Below, piece after piece: positions 44,330 to 56,221 of a stretch of 64,000 nt of DNA. Positions within the stretch are counted from its first letter, which is position 1. Every line of letters begins with the position of its first letter. Below the pieces are notes generated by a model, which saw nothing but the letters and a program-made list of their open reading frames with translations, was not told where the DNA came from and made no database searches. A program made the translations under genes and the position numbers. Source of the DNA: Chlorokybus atmophyticus (Eukaryota; Streptophyta; Chlorokybophyceae; Chlorokybales; Chlorokybaceae); contig RHPI01001292.1 in assembly GCA_009103225.1 (NCBI GenBank), forward strand, positions 17,811 through 81,810. Reading direction: 5' to 3'.

Positions 44330-46347
44330 CTACCGTGCACCGCATGATCCGAACATTTGAATGTGGAGGAGCTTGAAGCGCAACTTGCGCAGCGCCATCT
44401 GCTCGACTTTTGTGAAGTTCTCCGCATTTGCAATCACATAAGCCTCCATATGATCAAGCGCATACATGGCCTGACTAAAAGAAACACCTTTTGGTGCTAC
44501 ATTGTCAAAATCTTCATCATCTGCAACAATGCACATAATGAGCACGACAAATTACGTACTCATGTGAGGTTTAATTGTATTCACCTTCTGTAATGACCAC
44601 ATCATCATCTATGATGCTGTCCGGCTCGAGCTCCACCCCTACACTAGCAAGGATGGCCTCATCAGTGTCTTCCGGCTCTGTGGGCACATAAGCATCAGTC
44701 TCTACGTACTCTTGCGGTGTTTGCAAGTCATCAGCCGGTATATTAAGCCTGCTCATCAGCTCCCCAAGCTCGTCAAACTCCTGTAGTAATCATGCATGGG
44801 TGCGTTAGTAACAAGCATTGTGGCGCATGCGCGCATCAGTGCTGCCTCTCATGCATGCTTGTACCAGTGATGGTGCAATTGACGTAGGTCCTTGCTCATT
44901 GGCAGCACGCGCCTCAGCTGCCCATGCTGAAGGGATAATGCGTGTGTGGCGCCAGCAGTTGCGTATGGTTGAGGCAGTAATGTCACCTCACGCCTCCCTG
45001 CTCCACATGATTGCATCGCGGGCATTGACTAGCACCTTCCTCAAGTCCATTGTAGGGTCTAACTCAAGGTGCTGCAGAATGTGTGATAGCAGCTTGCGCT
45101 TATACCTGTAAACAAGATTGCATAAGCTTCTACTAGGTTTGCGCATAGCTATGTACCACATCTTCGCACTGACTTCACTTTAAAAGCGGCAATAATGCCC
45201 GCATCAAGAGGTTGAACTTTGGAAGTTGTGTTTGCTGGTAGGAACAAATAAGTCAGATGAGAAAGTTCAACTTCAAGGTCTTGAATCCACTCTTCGTGCC
45301 CGCCACGGCCTTCGCACATTGATGTGTTGATGAGTTGTCTAATAGCAACAGCACTTTGCGCTTTGCTTGCTCCATCTCAAGGTTGAAACCAATCAACCAT
45401 GATGTAAACACCTGCCAACAAGCATGGAATATTGCATGCAATGCATGAATGCATAGTGCAGCACCCATGCCAGTACTTGATATAAACACACACCTTGCTG
45501 TTCATCCACGCTGAGCTATTGTGTGTGTAGTTAACGCCTTTCTGAATGGGCCGCCATGCCATCCAAAGCATTGTGGCTTTGTCGTTGTCCCCATCAGCAG
45601 CAAAGGCCGCTTATCTTCACCTGCAGCATCGCAGCAAAATAGCATTGTAAAGCGAGTGCGCGCCTTTTTCAAGCCTTTCACCTTGTTGCCAATCTTGGCA
45701 AGTGTCTTGCTTGGGCGCAACCGAATGAACAAAGCCGCCTCATCAGTGTTATAGACGTCTTTGGGGTCATACTCGGCCAAAACTGCCATAACAAAGCATC
45801 AACACATGCCGCACGCATGAGGACTGTGCGTGTGTACTTTGCACTTTACCTTGAGGCAGATCCGTCGATGCTTGCTGCACTCCCTCTTGATCAGCATCCC
45901 CGTTTTCTCCATGAGGGGTGAAAGACTTAATACTAAAGCGATGCTTCCACCTCCGCAACCAACCGCTTGATACCCCTAATGAATGTGGCAGCTTCATGAG
46001 GCTTGCAAGCACACGCGCTTTCTCCATCACAACCAAGTCTGACATGCGTGCATTACTGCCCATGGCACGCTCAAACCACACATTCATGGCATTGTCTAGC
46101 TGTGGGTAAAGCCCTAATGCATACGCTTGCATGTGTTTGCTGTGTGCCCTGCTGCGTTTGCACGTTCTATGAGGGCATCACCTGCCTCAAGCAACTTAGA
46201 GAGCGTTGACTGACATAGATCAAAGCCTAACTGCTCCTTGACCAGTGCCTGCTGGTCCGCTTGTTTCTTCACATGCTGCTTTAACCTGCACAACTCTATA
46301 ACAGACTTATTGTATCTTAAACTCAGCGCTGTGCGCTTTGACGCCAT
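44330..46347 (-). pseudogene. pogo/CENP-B-type DDE transposase, near complete
   Basis: Exon order from ATG at 46347: MASKRTALSLRYNKSVIELC and ALVKEQLGFDLCQSTLSKLL (psq helix-turn-helix); LDNAMNVWFERAMGSNARMS and GVSSGWLRRWKHRFSIK (CENP-B helix-turn-helix, 45925-46110); DVYNTDEAALFIRL with catalytic Asp 1 (near 45743); CDAAGEDKRPLLLMGTTTKP and PQCFGWHG; KVLLLLDNSSTHQCAKAV with Asp 2 (near 45337); TTSKVQPLDAGIIAAFKVK with Asp 3 (near 45204); and TASTIRNCWRHTRIIPSAW near 44950. An acidic tail follows. All three Asp are present, but a TGA at 44988-44990 interrupts the C-terminal third, so it is probably inactive unless that base lies in an intron. Such transposases cut and paste DNA at TA sites and were domesticated as CENP-B elsewhere. 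Confidence 0.85.
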
Positions 46348-46557
46348 GCCTGCTGTGAAGAGTTGATTTTATGTTCGTGTCTGATGAATACATGAGACAG
46401 CTGGAGAGGTAGTGATTCACATGTTGTAAGCCTTAGTAATAGCTGATTTGTGTATGTATGTGTGTGTACATGCATGCGTGCTACGCTCATAGCTAATACT
46501 GTTACATTTGGTAGCAAAACGAGAAACAAGAAGATAGCAAATGCAACTGCGTTGATG

Positions 46558-46560
<3 letters not shown>

Positions 46561-46618
<58 letters not shown>
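46561..46618. repeat. (CA)n(GA)n microsatellite
   Basis: Four CA units are followed by about 24 AG units, inside the pogo-like transposon upstream of its transposase. Confidence 0.95.
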
Positions 46619-46620
<2 letters not shown>

Positions 46621-46973
46621 ACAATGAGTAGTAGCTGACGTGTGTATGTAGGTGTGCGCATGCGTGCGCTGATAGTTAATGAGCAATAACAAACATGAGA
46701 AGGCAAACGCCACTGCGTTTACACACAGCGTGACTGTGTGCAGTGCCTTTTTCTCCACCCTTGTTAAGCCACATACCTGTGGTTGACGCCACCGCCTCTG
46801 CCAGTCCGACTCTCCCTCTCCCTCTCCCTCTCCCTCCGCCTCCTCCCCCTGCTCCTCCTCCGCCGCCGCCGCCAGATGCACAAGTGTGCAACGCGTAGCC
46901 TCTAGCGCAGGTGACATCCTCTAGGCGCCTATGTATGTCTGCGCCATGCATGCGCCGGCGCATGCAATAGGCA

Positions 46974-47010
46974 CATCGACTTGTCGAAGTCGACACTCAT
47001 GTGTCGATGA
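46974..47010. repeat. Nested hairpins near the right end of the transposon
   Basis: CATCGAC pairs with GTCGATG. Inside, CGACTT pairs with AAGTCG and GACAC with GTGTC. They lie about 180 bp inside the right terminal inverted repeat and could be a transposase-binding or structural site. Confidence 0.65.
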
Positions 47011-47188
47011 TAACACCGAAAGTAGCATATATATATAGCTGGGTCATTGTCAATTAGGACTATGACGTTACCAATAGTATCATTGCTTACTGGTCACTAC
47101 CTAGTTTTAGGGACGTCCATGATGCGCCAAATTTTGCTACAAGCGCACATACTCCATTATCGTTTATGCCTTTAACGGCGCTTGACTT

Positions 47189-47559
47189 TACATATGTACA
47201 ATTACAGTGGCTTCACTTTCCCCAAGTACGATAATATATTTTACATTAACCGGTGTTTAGGCCAGTAAACTACATTACAACTTGAACCTTATCCAGCAAT
47301 GTGTCAATTGTTAGTGTTTGCAAGGTCAGTTTATATTGCCTTATATGCAAACATAACTCAGCACCAACCAGTGTGTACATGCAGCAGTGGTTTACTGCCA
47401 TCTGTGCGACCATGCGCGGCGTGAGTATGCCACCCACGTCAGGGCACATCTAAGGGCCGCCGGACAATTTGCGCTGCCTACTACTCAGCTACCATGCGAT
47501 GCATGACAAAAAGAATTCAAGAATACAAAAAACTTATCTACAAGAGTCTTAACTGCAAG
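47189..47559. other. Intergenic stretch
   Basis: DNA between the transposon end and the 3' end of the membrane-protein gene. Nothing recognised. Confidence 0.45.
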
Positions 47560-48814
47560 CTACACCATATCTAGTGCAGGTGGCACGGACTCTATGCTAT
47601 CCAATCGAAGCGCGGGGGCCTCATCTACAACAAAACGCGAGCATGCAGCGTGCAGCACCACCATCACAATATCGTTGGCAAACATCCGCACCCTGCTTGC
47701 AATGATGCCGCTCTCGCCAACAAATGTCAACACGACCGGCATCTGATGCCGCCCTGGCTGTTCTTGCAAGTGGAGGAACAGAATTGACAAGTCTGACAGC
47801 AACACCATGTCTGTACAAGCGCAGGTCAAGGAGCGGCAATGAACCAGAGATGGAAAAGCACAACTTGGTGCATCAACAGCAACAGTCGCATAAAAGCAGG
47901 AGCAGCAAGTAACAACAAGCAGAGCAGTGCTGTGAGCATGGATACAACCCTTGAGCCTGCCATTGGCTTCCACATCTTCTTGCGCTGTAAGCGCGAGCAG
48001 ATAGAGCTGCAGACATTGAGATAGTTACTCTCAAGCAACACTGATTCTGTGACTGATAGGTGAGTACATACCAGTTGCACCCCCCGCACGAGAAGGAATA
48101 TGAAGTTCCAGTCCAAAAAATAGAAATATACGGTCTGTAGCGCGAGCGTCACCAACAGGTTGTGCCGTATGGCCTGCCGACCCTCACGGCCTTGTACTAA
48201 GCCGCTGCTTTCTGCTTGGATGCCCGCCAGTAACAAACCCGCGGATGCTGATGCTGATGTTGATGGGTAGTTGCTGGACACCAAGTACCAACAAAGTGTT
48301 AAGTTCAATGCCAAGCCATCACCTAAGCTAGGTTCAACTGCGGATTGCGCTCTTCTTGTGACATCAGCATGATATTGTACAAGCATGTGTACAGTAAACA
48401 TCATGTTGTAAAAAAGGATCTCGCAACACACAATGTGGTGTATGTGCATCTCGTGTATCACCCAACCGACATTGACAGTGAACTTGTTTCATTCCATCAC
48501 AGCCTTGAATTGCTAACATTCAAACAGAGGAAAAGCCTCACACCGTACGGACAAAGCCATGCAAACAGCTGAAATTTTATGCTAGCTATGACGCGTTCCA
48601 AGATACCCCATAACAGCAACCTCACTCGCCATCCTTGCACAAAACATGGTTGCACACAATGTTGCGTTTGTAACCATGTTCAAGTGTAACATATCAAAAA
48701 CAGTGTGCTGCTGAATTGCTTTGATAATTGCTGAAGGTCAACCACATCATTGGCAGACTACATGTAGTGGTAATAGCAGGTGTACCTGGATGACGCCGAG
48801 GCGTCATCCGACAT
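47560..48814 (-). CDS. Hypothetical multi-pass membrane protein
   Basis: Exon 1, from ATG at 48814, encodes MSDDASASSR and ends at a GTACAC donor. A long exon near 48070-48370 has VEPSLGDGLALNLTLCWYLV and QAIRHNLLVTLALQTVYFYF with LDWNFIFLLVRG, rich in hydrophobic helices. The exon near 47830-48030 may hold MLTALLCLLLLAAPAFMRLL as another membrane span, in a different frame. The last exon (47560-47820) reads VLLSDLSILFLHLQEQPGRH, PVVLTFVGESGIIASRVRMF and ALRLDSIESVPPALDMV, then TAG. I do not recognise the family. A telo-box lies 138 bp upstream of the start. Confidence 0.5.
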
Positions 48815-48951
48815 GAGCAGACAGCTGCTAACACCGGCGCGCGGCAGAAGCCGCAACCTCCTTCATCCAGCCTAATCAGGCTCCTCAAAACCCACTGACA
48901 GCCAAGACAAAGGCCGCTTCCGCCCAAACCCCAACTCCAAGCCCCTGGCCC

Positions 48952-48960
48952 AAACCCTAA
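48952..48960 (+). promoter_or_regulatory. Telo-box
   Basis: AAACCCTAA, exact, 138 bp upstream of the membrane-protein start codon (minus strand) and about 520 bp before the CGLD27 start. Confidence 0.5.
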
Positions 48961-49480
48961 ACGCAGGCAAGGCAAACTTGCGCTCGTTTAGCTCGTCGCT
49001 CTCCAGCCACAGTCAAGCTCTGTCAAATGATGTGAGATGTGATAAATCTGCACCAAAGAAGTTGCAACCACAAACGCCGCCGACGCCGCCGCCAACCCGC
49101 TCCACACGCAAGCAACACGCACAGCACGCCGCGACAACGGGTCAGTAGTGTACGCCACCCACCAGACACGTAGGAATTGCAGTGAAAGTTTGGAGTTGTG
49201 TTTATAGACGGATATCGCTTGCAGAAATAGAAGATATCTCTCATACCAGGGGAGCCGTGGTGAAGCCTACGACGGTGGATCGTAATCGGAGGGCTGTGAG
49301 AAGCTGCTTGATGAATTCAAGACTTCCAACATCGACCACATGTACTCTTGGTGGTGTAGATATCGGTGGTAGCCTGGTGGTGAAGTGTCTTGCAGAGGCA
49401 GCTGTAGGCAGCGCCACGTGGCAGCGCCGGCGGCGGTGTGGCAGTGTTGACTTACGCTATCCGTGTTCTTGTCGTTCGGC

Positions 49481-51311
49481 ATGGCTGCGGTGACAGCGTC
49501 AACTTCTGTTGCGTCCATGTCGTCGTCGTCCGCATGCCACTGTGGCGCCACGCTTAGGGTGGCCACTGCCAGCTTGGGGCAGACGGCGACCACGACGACG
49601 AGGAGATGGACATCGTTCTCGTCGTCGGCGTCGTCGTCGTTTGTTTTGCTGAAACTCTCTCCCAAACGCTTGAGGAGATCGCTGTTAGCACAACCGCCCT
49701 GCGCCATGGCAGCCTCAGACGGCAACCCAGGCGGCAAGAAAGGCGGCAGTGCTCCCCGCCCTTTTGAATTTGAGGTTAGGGCTTGCATGCTGTGTTTGCT
49801 GCAGGTGTCTCTTGGTAATTCAGATGAAATTTATACAAACTACTTGTTCATCGACTTATTAACAAGGACACGGATAGTGTTCGGGGTACCCACTGCCGTT
49901 CCAGTGGGTTTCGTGGTGCCTTTAATCTTTCACGTCATAATGGTATGACATTGTGACTTGCATTAATTGGCGCCATCCCATGCATTCGTCGCTTCAGCAC
50001 ATCGACTGGTTGCTGTCACAGCGTTTCATGGGTTAGTGTCATGTATTGTACTGCAACCCACCACCATCATTTGTTCTGGTGATCAGGAGCATGTTAGTAT
50101 TAGCTGGTATCACATCGGCGCCACATGTAGACAGTCTTGTGTGCGTGTCAATCTATAATGCATTCACATTGTAGTGCATGTAGCCTGTTGAGACAACACT
50201 TGGCACCACCGCAAGCACAACATACACACAGTGTATCAATCAACTCATCAAAAAGTGTTGGTCGCTCAATTGTTCCGAAGGTGCATACCAACAGCACAAC
50301 TTGTTTGTCAGATTTTGTACCATTGCTGAGTGCTTGTCCTGTTCGTATGTGCAGACCATTGAGTGCCCAGTGCCGCAAGAGCAGCGGCCGGTGAGGGAGT
50401 ACGAGGCGCTGCGGGAGGCGCAGCTGTTCACGTGGGCAACCTTGCAGCTACCCGCATACAGCTTACGCCTTCTCGCAGTGTGGGCTATCTTCTTTTTTGC
50501 GGTACAGTACACACACAAACCAGTGACACGATGGTCGGCCTAGTGCAGTTGGATTAAGTTGGTTCGCGAGCGCGTGTGCGTTCTTGAGGTGTTTGTCACA
50601 TACTCAGGTTGGCTGTCCCATTGCGGGATACACGTTCAAGCCCACCATCCAGCCGGTGGAGTTTGCTCTGGCGGGCGGCTCAAGCGCGCTGTTTATAGTC
50701 ACGGTGGCGGTGTTGAGATTGTATCTCGGGTGGTCATACGTGGGCAACAGGCTATTTTCTGCGACTGTAGAGTGTAAGCAACAACTGCTGGAGTCACCTG
50801 TTATGCTACATTGTGTGACATCGGACTCAAGTTGTAATCATCGCGTGCAGATGAGGAGACTGGCTGGTATGATGGGCAAATCTGGGTTAAACCGCCGGAG
50901 GTTTTGGCACGGGACAGGCTGCTGGGCTTCTACCAGGTGACCACACTTTGTTGTCCCGTGTCTATGTACAAAATATCGGATGCAGGGATTGTGCGTGCCG
51001 TGTGTGTGCATGCGCTCGTGCATGCTTTTCTGGGCGTGTTTGACACGCATGTTGGTGTATTGCAGGTCAAGCCCACGCTGGAGCGATTGAAGTTGACGCT
51101 GGTGGGTCTTGGGTCAGGGGTGACGGTGCTGGCGATGGCGCTGGCTTTCCTGCTGGTGCAGGACGCAAATGCCACCGCAGAGGAGCCGCAGCGGTATCCT
51201 GCGAGCTACAGCCGAGCATACAGCGAGGCCGCAGCTCGGACTTACGAGAAACTTGATGAAGAGGAGGTCGTGATGATATCGAACACAGAAGCGCCGGATT
51301 ACTGCCGATGA
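49481..51311 (+). CDS. CGLD27 / DUF1230 (Ycf36-like) plastid membrane protein
   Basis: ATG at 49481 opens a Ser/Thr/Ala/Arg-rich leader (MAAVTASTSVASMSSSSA...) typical of a plastid transit peptide, ending exon 1 near FEFE at 49773 with donor GTTAGG. Exon 2 (50352-50500) has CPVPQEQRPVREYEALREAQ, the family signature, and LAVWAIFFFAV, a membrane helix. Exon 3 (from about 50609) has GCPIAGYTFKPTIQPVEFAL, VTVAVLRLYLGWSYVGNRLF and ATVE. The next has ETGWYDGQIWVKPPEVLARD and RLLGFYQ (about 50850-50938). The last has VKPTLERLKLTLVGLG and VLAMALAFLLVQDA, and ends TGA at 51309-51311. The family is conserved in the green lineage, cyanobacteria and some red-lineage plastid genomes (ycf36). Loss in plants affects plastid iron handling or photosynthesis; the molecular role is not settled. 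Confidence in identity is high. Confidence 0.92.
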
Positions 51312-52728
51312 TGATGATCCTGAGCTCTATTGTGGGACTGTGTAGGTACATATTGCTAGGTAGTTTTCAGTAGTATAGCTAGGTGATTGCTACAACCCAG
51401 ATACATAAATATTATCAACAGAACATCCACAAGCTGGAGTTGTGTCTCAGACCCGCCTGTTGGGAGAACCATTGCAACATACTGACCTGGCGTCAGTCTA
51501 CAGCACTGGATATACGGCATTTGGCGCATCGCTTGATGCAGTGCACCACACATCACATGGGTCGGTTGATGCGCTCCTGGCAACACTTTTGCAACTGTGT
51601 CAGTATCAGTTGTTTGTGGGCATGCAGACTTGTGACACTGCGTTTAGAGTTTGGTGCCTAGGATGAGACCGTGAGGGCATACTTTGCATCACTGCAGTTC
51701 GTGCACTTTCATCCTTCTTTCTCTTTTGGCGTGCTACACAGGAGTTCAAAAATAAGCTTCAACCACATGAGACCTAATTCATGCCTTACCAAGCACACCT
51801 CTCTTTCACACATACCAGCACACCCCTTTTGTACACAGCTGTCAAGCTGGTTGACATCATGATGATGATGGCGGTCTGACAGCCGAGTGACTTGATGAGT
51901 GCAGCAGGGCAAGGTTGGGGAGCGGCGGCGAGGGACGTCATGTTGTTGATATGATTGTGATGGCTGGCACTGACGCTTTCAACGGTGCGGCAAATATTGT
52001 GACTGCCTGCTGCTAGGGGGCTGTGCTTTAAGAGGCTAGGTGCAGCACATAGCCTGGCGGTGATGAACACAATGTGGGAGTGACTGTGTCACGGTTGCAA
52101 CATGCATGAATGCGATGTTGTGACATGAAGTAACAGAGTGCATGCAACTGCACGTTGGCATGTGCAGCTGAGGACCCAGTACTGTGCTGCGGCAAGGCAC
52201 CAGTCCAAAGAGAGTGCATGCCAGTGCAGCAGCAATACACAATTTCCTCTAATTACTCTGATCAATTACAAAGAAAAAACCTCGCAGGTGCTGCATTCTA
52301 ACCCTCACTAACACAGACAAGAACCCACCCGCAGTATTGCTGTGAAATCCAGTTCTCCGCCTGTTCATGTGTCCGAAAGCAGCCTCAAGCCAATGACGCT
52401 CACCACAGCTCACTGCCATTGAGCGCCACAACCAGCCGGGTGACAAACCTTCTGTTGCTTCAATGCCGAGCGACGCTTGCAGTGCAACTTTGCATCAGCC
52501 TTGCTACCTGTTGTGTAACAAATGACCAACATGGTACGTTACAGTACAGCCTCAAGTACCAGCACATGCGTGCTTGACACTACTCTTGCATGCATCATGA
52601 TGTCACACTGACAATTATACTACCCGGCATGACAAAGCAGCTTACCTGATGCATGCTCAGCTGAATGTTATCAATCATAGCAGAGCGCTTGTGTGACAAC
52701 AAGCCAAGCGGAGCCCAAGCGGGCATTA
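51312..52728. other. Convergent intergenic region
   Basis: About 1.4 kb between the 3' ends of CGLD27 and WDR70. Scattered frames on both strands show no domain. A GATGATGATG run lies near 51860-51870. Confidence 0.45.
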
Positions 52729-55700
52729 CTAGTCCTCTTCCTCTGACTCCTCGTCGAAGACCGGCTTAGGCTGCGTCTCCTTATACGCTGCAGTATACAT
52801 TGGGTTCTTGGCCGCTTCATCGGCATGCTTCAGCATGGCTGCGCGTGGGTCTTCATCGTGAAAGCTCTTCATCTTCATGCCAGCCTCCTGAGGAAACAAA
52901 CAAACGAACCCAACATTCAAGACCTTTACATAGTTTAGGATCTTGAGAACACATGTGTCAATATCAACTAGCATTGCACCTTCATGAGGTACTGCGTGAG
53001 GACACTCTTTTGCGAGTTGCCCAAGCGGCCGCCGAAGCCCGGGCCTGAGATGGGCATGTCGGGTTTGTGGGACTTTGTGGGGTCGGCGCGATCCTTCTCG
53101 CGCTGGCGCTTGCGGTTGGGCTCGTCGCGGAAGAGCGGCAGCGCGTGAGGGTTGCGCACGACGGGTGCCGCCGCAGCGTACACCATGTCAAGCGCACTGG
53201 TCTTGCGTGGGGCCCGCGCCACACACACCAACGCGCCACGCTCGCTGACCTCCGGATCGTACAGCACGTGTGTCGCACCGCTCTTCTTGTCTCCACATCC
53301 AGCCAGTATCTGTCATGCCATGCAAAAGATTGACACTCAACAACTCTCCTTGACACATGTAAGTTGTGACATTGACCACAACATCAGTCACGCCCGCTAT
53401 GGCATGCACGTGTGCGTGTATGTGCGCGTGCGCACACACACGTGCACACACGCGTGTGCTTGCACACACACCTGATTGAGACGGGGATGCCAGTTGAGGG
53501 CGACAACGCTTCCCTGAGAGACGCCGACTCTTCGCACGAGTTCCAGCTTGGCGCGGTCGAAGAACACGAGTGCTCCTGTCTCGCCACCCTTCGTGACGGA
53601 CGTCCCGGTCACAATCAGCTGGCCATCAGGACTGAACGCCACTCCCGTTTGCGCCACTATGTTGGGCAGGTCATCAAAGCTGGCGAGTGGGTCCTTGAAC
53701 TTACGCAGATCCCAGATCTGTTGCGCCCGGAGATGTAACCGAGCATATCACATGGGTATTGGATAGATGCCAAGCGTACATTTGAATGATCAGCACACTA
53801 ACCTTCAAGGTGTCATCGCAGCTGCGTGATACAAGTGTTTGCGAATCGCTGTAGAACCGCACGCACGATATGTCCTCGTTCGGCGCATGAGCTTTTGCAA
53901 CATAGAAGTCCGGGCGCTGTCCCATGAAGCTCCCGCTCTTCCAAACCTGCACGCAACGCGCACTGTCAATGCAACACACAGTGCACACTTGCACACATGC
54001 TGACGCAATGTGTGTCCCTACTTGTAAAGAGCCGTCGGCGAGCCCGCCAGCAATCAACTTTCCATCGGCATTGTACGAGCACGTCGTCACGGACACGCGC
54101 ATGGGACGCGCTAGCTTGGGCTTTATCACATGCTTCTGCTGCTTGAGATCACTTGTGTCCCAAACTCGCAAGGTTCCATCCTCGCTGCACGTCAACACGG
54201 TGTTGCGCTCCGTAGGATGCCACTGACCACCTGCATACGAGTGATGGATGGAAGTCAGTCAAACCATGCATGACACTATCTCAAACATGCTTGAAACCAT
54301 TCTTGTACTCACCTGTGACAGCAGTGAGGTGGCCTTTGGTGTGTTTGGCATCGCGCAGGTACATGTCTCCCCGGACAGTCTCGCCGACCATCAGGCCGTC
54401 TCTGTCAAAGATCTTAAACTTTGCGGCGCCGGACGTTGCCATGAACAGGTCTCCTGACGGACTGAAGCTCAGTGCGGTTATAGGATGCGCTTCAAAGGGC
54501 TCCAGCTGGCGAAAGGACCTCAGATTCTGGTTCATGCCCTGTTAAGTAGCTACCATGTTCAGAACTTGCCACACACGCAAGCACACACGCATCACAGGCA
54601 AAAGCATGCACGATCACACGAGCGCTATGCACACACGCACATGCACACAAATGCGCACATATGCATGTGAGCATGCACGCACAATGTTGCAGTCTCACTG
54701 TCACCCACCTGGAAGTCGAACATGCGAACCATGTAATCGTGCGATCCAGTAAGCACGCGGGAGCCGCTGTGGTCAATGGCGACAGCTGCAACGGTCTTTG
54801 TGTGGCCGCCAAGCCGGATCTCATTGGCAAGAGGTATCCTGTAGGGGTCGATATCAGGTCCGTCATCGGCATCACCATCGGAGTCATCGCCGTCATCAGA
54901 CTCGGACTCGGCCGCAGGAGGAGGCGGCGGGGGTCCAATCATCGGCACTCCGTTGCTGTCTTTGCTTTGTTGGGTTGTGGCTGATATGTCCACGCGCTTG
55001 GTCTTGTCATGCACTGCACTCGCAATCACCGGCGCCTCTTGCTTCTTCCCGAATGACATGGGAAGATGCATTCGCATGGCCATCTCATCATCTGGCTCTT
55101 CTATGACAGCTTGCGGCCCTGCCGGACCGTCCTCATCATCGTCCTCATCAACACCATTTCCAGTTTCATTGCTGCCATCCTCGACCTCAGGCGGCTTCGG
55201 CACATTCTTGAAGTAGCTACTTGCAGCTTGGGCCTGAGAAGAGACAGTTGTCAACACTGATTGTGTTGACGCTAAGGGGAATGGCTGGTTGTATGAACAA
55301 ATGGACTCACCCGCGCCTGTTCGCGCATTTGGCGCTCTCTTAGTGTGCTCAATGAGACCCTGTCTTCTCTGCCTGAAGCTCCAGCACGCAACGCGCGTAA
55401 CTTGCGCTGCAAACAGTCACAGGCACAAGTGTATAGATGTAATTTTGAGCTACAACCCAAGCCTTGCCAGACCACACACACGTATGCGCGCAACCTCTGA
55501 AGAAGCGTAAAGCCATAGAGACGCGTACACACGCTCGCACAGACACATGCATGCACGGGAGCGCGCGCGTATGGCAAGAATGGCGTGGTTGCACACACGT
55601 CAATGTGTAGAGTTGTGCAGGCTTGTGCATGCAAGTGTTGCCGTAATCACTGTGCACGACACAACCTAACAAAACAAGTTTGCCTTAGCCTGATGTACTG

Positions 55701-56059
55701 TCAGACGAACTTGCACACAACAAGTCGGTTAGTGATTAAGCCACAGCAGATGGTTGGTGCAACGTGGCAGACAATAAGGGGTGACTGACAAGGATGCGTG
55801 CAATGCCACCCTCCTCACATACACTACTGCAAGCTTGCTATCTTTCATACATGCACACAACAACTTGCTGCTCGGGCAGCCTGTCAATTGAGAGCGATGG
55901 GAGAAGATGAGACAACTGTTTCTGTGTGGATGTTTGGTTTGGTTGTTTCTGTTGCGTCTGTTGTGCAGCAATTCAACTCGAAGTGTATTTGAACAAGAAC
56001 AAGAACGACAACGGTGCCAAGCTCACCATCTCGGCGTCATCTTCGTCGGAAGATGCCAT
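52729..56059 (-). CDS. WDR70, WD40-repeat protein
   Basis: Exon 1 (56027-56059) encodes MASSDEDDAEM and ends at a GTGAGC donor. Exon 2 (about 55311-55409) has KLRALRAGASGREDRVSLST and EREQ-rich coil. Exon 3 has AQAASSYFKNVPKPPEVEDG, a long acidic region and IPLANEIRLGGHTKTVAAVA, the first WD repeat. Then come GSHDYMVRMFDFQ, HPITALSFSPSGDLFMATSG, WHPTERNTVLTCSEDGTLRV, CSYNADGKLIAGGLADGSLQ, CVRFYSDSQTLVSRSCDDTL, VAFSPDGQLIVTGTS and VVALNWHPRLNQILAG. The tail has HALPLFRDEPNRKRQREKDR, PISGPGFGGRLGNSQKSVLT and an acidic EESEEED end, TAG at 52729. Domain order and tail match WDR70 (gastrulation-defective-1 homologue), a nuclear protein that works with the CRL4-DDB1 ligase in H2B ubiquitylation and DNA repair in animals and fission yeast. 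Introns are rich in CA/TG and GC alternation. Confidence 0.93.
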
Positions 56060-56195
56060 GAGCTCCTCCTGCTACTAGTCACAGCTGCTTGAATGACAGA
56101 TTCTTCAATGCGGTCCTGACCAGACCAGCAACAACCACACCAATACCAACGCCAACACCAACTTCGCCGCCTGCCGCTTACAAACAGTAACAAAC

Positions 56196-56204
56196 AAACC
56201 CTAA
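56196..56204 (+). promoter_or_regulatory. Telo-box in a divergent promoter
   Basis: AAACCCTAA, exact, 18 bp before the SRPRB start codon and 137 bp upstream of the WDR70 start on the other strand. Its position between two divergent housekeeping genes makes a shared promoter element likely. Confidence 0.6.
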
Positions 56205-56221
56205 TCCACACATCTGCTGTG

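Larger units (their letters stand above)
43972..47188 (-). mobile_element. pogo/Tigger-like DNA transposon with TIRs and TA target duplication
   Basis: The left end begins CAGTCAAGCGCCGT (43972-43985). The right end reads AGTCAAGCGCCGT on the minus strand (47187-47175) with one more base before the flank. TA lies immediately outside both ends (43970-43971 and 47189-47190). Inside is one transposase gene on the minus strand, complete from the first helix-turn-helix to the C-terminus. CAGT ends, TA duplication and a CENP-B-like transposase are the hallmarks of the pogo group. The element is about 3.2 kb. Confidence 0.75.

Noticed and set aside
9592-44990. Possible altered genetic code, because several frames show single in-frame TGA or TAG
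   Set aside because: All such stops lie in decayed transposons or unassigned pieces. Recognised host genes have none and end with TAA, TAG or TGA.
46561-46618. Arg-Glu repeat protein from the AG microsatellite
   Set aside because: The frame exists only because of the dinucleotide repeat.
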